Positions 7,255-9,007 of a stretch of 9,007 nt of DNA are shown here, piece after piece; the stretch's first letter is position 1; each line of letters opens with the position of its first letter. Under the pieces are notes generated by a model. The model was not told the DNA's origin. It did not search any database and saw only the letters and a list, made by a program, of their open reading frames with translations. The stretch comes from Rhodoferax sp. (GTDB lineage Bacteria > Pseudomonadota > Gammaproteobacteria > Burkholderiales > Burkholderiaceae_C), in NCBI GenBank assembly GCA_028711355.1, contig JAQTSL010000136.1, forward strand, positions 1 through 9,007. Direction: 5' to 3'. Made by a program: the position numbers and the translations under genes.

Positions 7255-7275
7255 GTTCATAGCCCAGCTATGAAC
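7255..7275. repeat. Perfect 9-bp hairpin inside the 177-bp element
   Basis: GTTCATAGC (7255-7263) pairs with GCTATGAAC (7267-7275) around a CCA loop. There is no T-run on either side, so it does not look like an intrinsic terminator. Confidence 0.7.
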
Positions 7276-7325
7276 AACGAATGACCGTTCAAAATGACCG
7301 CAAATCGGCCGCCAGCCGCTGCGCA

Positions 7326-7338
7326 GGGTCGAAGACCC
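7326..7338. repeat. Short GGGTC/GACCC hairpin beside the right arm of the 177-bp element
   Basis: GGGTC (7326-7330) pairs with GACCC (7334-7338) around GAA. It ends one base before the right terminal repeat begins. Confidence 0.55.
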
Positions 7339-7384
7339 GCCTAATGGATTTTCTCGGTTAAATACAGCTTATTTTGTACAAACC

Positions 7385-7440
7385 GCAGAATTGGGGTCAG
7401 AGCCGTTCCGCTACGCGGCCGGATCTGACCCCAATTCTGC
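7385..7440. repeat. Perfect 17-bp inverted repeat with a 22-base centre (REP/BIME-like hairpin)
   Basis: GCAGAATTGGGGTCAGA (7385-7401) is exactly complementary to 7424-7440. The centre 7402-7423 can itself fold: CCGC (7408-7411) pairs with GCGG (7415-7418) around TAC. The GGGGTCAGA/TCTGACCCC word is one I associate with intergenic palindromes near IS200-like REP-associated transposase genes in proteobacteria, but no such gene is in the window. As RNA it would be a very stable hairpin from either strand. It lies about 72 bases after the stop of the minus-strand hydratase-like gene and about 298 bases after the stop of the alcohol dehydrogenase. It could therefore block or end transcription from both sides, although neither side has the T-run of an intrinsic terminator. 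Confidence 0.8.
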
Positions 7441-7512
7441 TACTGCCTACGCAGTCAATGCCGTTATTGGACGTCATGCAGGTATTTCACGTTAACTCAA
7501 GGACTGGATCAG

Positions 7513-8313
7513 TTAGGCGTGCGTCCAGGTTGGCGTGCGCTTGTCGATGAACGCGCAGATGCCCTCTTTGGCGTCGGCTGCCTGCAAATTGGTCACCATC
7601 ACGTCGCGCGTGAACGCGTAGGCCTGTGCCAGCGGCAACTCGGCTTGCCGGTAAAACGCCGCCTTGCCGATGGCCAGCGTGCGGCACGACTTGGCGGCCA
7701 ATTTGTCGGCCAGCGCGGCGATCGCTGCGTCGAGTTCTGCCTCGGGCACGATCTGGTTGACCAGACCAAAACGCAGCGCCTCGGGGGCACTGATCAGCTC
7801 ACCCGTGAGCAGCATCTGCATGGCGTGCTTGTGGCTGACGTTGCGCGTCAGTGCCACCATCGGAGTGGAACAAAACAGGCCAATGTTGACGCCCGGCGTG
7901 GCAAAGCGCGCGTTGTCGGCCGCCACCGCCAGATCACAGGTAGCGACCAGTTGCGCGCCAGCGGCAGTAGCGATGCCGTGCACGCGGGCGATCACCGGCT
8001 GCGGCAGCGAAACGATGCGCTGCATCAGCAGACCACAAGCGTCAAACAAGTCTTTGGCGTAGTCCGCGCCAAACTGCTGCGCGCGCATTTCCTTCAGGTC
8101 GTGGCCGGCGCAAAACGCCGGTCCACTGCCGGCCAGCACCACCACGTGCACCGAGCTGTCGGTGGCGATGGTGTCCAGCGCCTCTTGCAGTGCGGCGATC
8201 ATGCCGCGTGACAGCGCGTTGCGCGAGGCACCGCGGTTCATGGTGAGGGTGGCAATGTGCTGGGCATCGCTGCGCAGCACCATCGGGTCGGTTGGGTTCA
8301 TTTGTGGGTTCAT
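7513..8313 (-). CDS. Enoyl-CoA hydratase/isomerase family protein, ECHDC3-like
   Basis: This is a 266-residue crotonase-fold protein. The oxyanion-hole segments are present: FCAGHDLKEMR (67-77) and VHGIATAAGAQLVATCDLAVA (111-131). The run ATPGVNIGLFCSTPMVAL (138-155) and the C-terminal EGICAFIDKRTPTWTH match human ECHDC3 more than true crotonase. In rat enoyl-CoA hydratase the catalytic glutamates are E144 and E164; by eye they align with Q121 and G141 here, so ordinary hydratase chemistry is doubtful. It probably binds an acyl-CoA, but its reaction is unknown. An upstream extension in frame is possible, but the ATG at 8311-8313 has AGGAG 5 bases before it and gives the normal length. The second ATG (MNPTDP, four codons in) is less well placed. 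It lies 62 bases after the phosphofructokinase gene on the same strand and may be cotranscribed with it. Confidence 0.9.
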   Translation of the reverse strand: MNPQMNPTDPMVLRSDAQHIATLTMNRGASRNALSRGMIAALQEALDTIATDSSVHVVVLAGSGPAFCAGHDLKEMRAQQFGADYAKDLFDACGLLMQRIVSLPQPVIARVHGIATAAGAQLVATCDLAVAADNARFATPGVNIGLFCSTPMVALTRNVSHKHAMQMLLTGELISAPEALRFGLVNQIVPEAELDAAIAALADKLAAKSCRTLAIGKAAFYRQAELPLAQAYAFTRDVMVTNLQAADAKEGICAFIDKRTPTWTHA

Positions 8314-8318
8314 GTGAG

Positions 8319-8323
8319 CTCCT
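8319..8323 (-). promoter_or_regulatory. Shine-Dalgarno site of the ECHDC3-like gene
   Basis: On the minus strand AGGAG stands 5 bases before the ATG at 8313-8311. It decides this start over the longer upstream frame. Confidence 0.75.
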
Positions 8324-8338
8324 GGGTTGTCGATGGTT

Positions 8339-8368
8339 GCAAGGATACCCTGCCTGCGGCATCCTTGC
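8339..8368 (-). repeat. Hairpin in the phosphofructokinase-hydratase gap
   Basis: GCAAGGAT (8339-8346) is perfectly complementary to ATCCTTGC (8361-8368), with two further C-G pairs possible after a one-base mismatch. In the minus-strand transcript it starts 7 bases after the phosphofructokinase stop codon and ends 15 bases before the hydratase Shine-Dalgarno. No T-run follows, so it is more likely an mRNA processing or stabilising stem than an intrinsic terminator. Partial attenuation cannot be excluded. Confidence 0.5.
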
Positions 8369-8375
8369 GAGCGCC

Positions 8376-9007
8376 TCAATCGCCCAGACAGATGCCCAGG
8401 TCGCGTGCGGTCTGCACCGTATCGCAGTCCAAGGGCACGGCGCGCATGTGGCCGGCCACCTCGGCCAGCGCGACCTGGTTGACGCCACCTACTCCCAGCG
8501 CAACCATCACGCCGCTATGTCCTGCGTCCAGTGTACGTACGGCAGCGGCGCCAAAGCGCAGTGCCGCCAGCCGGTCAAAGGAGGTCGGGCTGCCACCGCG
8601 CAGCAGATGCCCAAGCACCACCACGCGCGTCTCCTTGCCAGTGCGTTCGCCCAAGCCCAGCCCGACTCGCTCACCGATGCCGCCGAGCCGTTCGGCGTGG
8701 CCTACTTCGGCGCTGGCCAGCACCTCGCGGTGACCGTCTTTGGGTTTGGCGCCTTCGGCCACCAGCACGATCGAATACTGCCGCCCGTCGGCTTCACGCT
8801 GGCGAATTTTGGCGGCCACCCGGTCCAGGTCGAAACCGATCTCGGGCATCAGGATCGCGTGCGCATGGCCGGCTATTCCGGTGTGCAGCGCAATCCAGCC
8901 GGCGTAGCGGCCCATCACCTCGACCACCATCACGCGCTGGTGGCTTTCGGCCGTGCTGTGCAGGCGGTCCAGACATTCGGTGGCAAAGCCCACCGCCGTA
9001 TCAAAGC
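8376..9007 (-). CDS. 6-phosphofructokinase (5' partial)
   Basis: This is the C-terminal 210 or so residues of a PfkA-superfamily phosphofructokinase, which phosphorylates fructose 6-phosphate to fructose 1,6-bisphosphate in glycolysis. The frame is open to the window edge and reads FDTAVGFATECLDRLHSTAESH there, which is the normal interior of the enzyme, so the GTG at 8993-8991 is not the start. Conserved sugar-phosphate-binding motifs are VEVMGRYAGWIA (Arg at about nt 8909-8907), LMPEIGFDLDR, VLVAEGAKP, and LGHLLRGGSPTSFDRLAA, the counterpart of the PfkA RGGSP segment (about nt 8600-8586). The ATP-loop and catalytic TIDND region lie outside the window, so ATP versus pyrophosphate dependence cannot be judged. 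The overall style resembles the group III/mixed PFKs of betaproteobacteria and actinobacteria. The stop is at 8378-8376. Confidence 0.92.
   Translation of the reverse strand, partial: FDTAVGFATECLDRLHSTAESHQRVMVVEVMGRYAGWIALHTGIAGHAHAILMPEIGFDLDRVAAKIRQREADGRQYSIVLVAEGAKPKDGHREVLASAEVGHAERLGGIGERVGLGLGERTGKETRVVVLGHLLRGGSPTSFDRLAALRFGAAAVRTLDAGHSGVMVALGVGGVNQVALAEVAGHMRAVPLDCDTVQTARDLGICLGD

Larger units (their letters stand above)
7183..7359. repeat. 177-bp element bounded by 20-bp inverted repeats (MITE-like or intergenic repeat)
   Basis: The left arm 7183-7202 reads AACCGAGAAAATTCATTAGG. The right arm 7340-7359 is its reverse complement with a single mismatch (AACCGAGAAAATCCATTAGG when read on the minus strand). 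The core has no coding frame. It contains a perfect 9-bp hairpin (7255-7275), a 5-bp hairpin with a GAA loop (7326-7338), repeated GCGAGGC words (7216-7222, 7228-7234) and AATGACCG twice (7280-7287, 7293-7300). The pentamer AGCTT occurs just outside each end (7176-7180 and 7366-7370) and could be a target duplication. It is offset by a few bases from the arms, so this is weak. Size, terminal repeats and lack of coding content fit a small non-autonomous mobile element or a family of intergenic repeats. Copies elsewhere in the genome were not testable. Confidence 0.65.
7087..7512. other. Gene-free gap between convergent genes, rich in inverted repeats
   Basis: No reading frame here looks coding on either strand. 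The first 96 bases (7087-7182) hold only a weak possible hairpin: GCGTCT at 7097-7102 with AGACGC at 7120-7125, followed by a short AATTTT. A 177-bp inverted-repeat-bounded element follows, then a 25-base AT-rich spacer containing the 10-bp palindrome TTTGTACAAA (7373-7382). A perfect 17-bp inverted repeat (7385-7440) comes next. The last 72 bases contain a short hairpin (ACTGC 7442-7446, GCAGT 7451-7455) and nothing else recognised. Both flanking genes end here, so transcripts from both sides should stop in this gap, but no hairpin with a classical T-run was seen. Confidence 0.8.

Noticed and set aside
7176..7370. AGCTT pentamers as a proven target-site duplication of the 177-bp element
   Set aside because: Five bases can match by chance, and the right copy sits about four bases further from its arm than the left copy does, so it is noted only as a hint.
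7519..8211. Plus-strand frame of 230 residues opposite the hydratase-like gene
   Set aside because: The minus strand carries the recognisable crotonase-family protein with a good ribosome-binding site. The plus-strand product resembles nothing known and is rich in Arg, Gln and His.
8314..8379. Longer N-terminus for the ECHDC3-like protein (start at 8379)
   Set aside because: It would overlap the end of the phosphofructokinase gene and the hairpin. The AGGAG five bases before 8313 favours the shorter form.

Overview
The window is about 9 kb of GC-rich, densely packed bacterial chromosome. Protein-level resemblance and codon use suggest a betaproteobacterium, most likely Comamonadaceae (Rhodoferax/Polaromonas-like); this placement is inference from recognition, not from a search. 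There are no rRNA or tRNA genes, no CRISPR array, and no intact transposase or phage gene.

Positions 1-2852 hold the end of a branched-chain amino-acid-type ABC uptake operon: livM (5' end outside the window), livG and livF. The genes are joined by two 4-base ATGA overlaps. Positions 2898-5702 hold a compact amino-acid metabolism module in the same direction: an XRE-cupin regulator, a cyclic-imine (Delta1-pyrroline/piperideine-2-carboxylate) reductase of the ornithine cyclodeaminase/mu-crystallin family, and a fold-type I PLP aminotransferase. The last two overlap by ATGA. The simplest reading is that the transporter imports an amino acid, the aminotransferase removes an alpha-amino group, and the reductase converts the spontaneously cyclised imine to proline or pipecolate. 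The regulator would sense a related small molecule. That linkage is an inference.

Positions 5773-7086 encode an iron-type alcohol dehydrogenase of the hydroxyacid-oxoacid transhydrogenase (ADHFE1/HOT) type. It has its own Shine-Dalgarno sequence after a 70-base gap.

Positions 7087-7512 form a 426-base gene-free gap between convergent genes, and it is filled with inverted-repeat structure. One part is a roughly 177-bp element bounded by near-perfect 20-bp inverted repeats (7183-7359) with two internal hairpins. The other is a perfect 17-bp inverted repeat with a 22-base centre (7385-7440). These are the least explained part of the window.

The minus strand at 7513-9007 carries a 6-phosphofructokinase (5' end outside the window) followed by an ECHDC3-type enoyl-CoA hydratase-like protein. 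The latter appears to lack both classical catalytic glutamates. A hairpin sits between the two genes. I found no obviously novel multi-gene system. The best leads are the imine-reductase/aminotransferase module, the hydratase lacking catalytic residues, and the repeats in the convergent gap.
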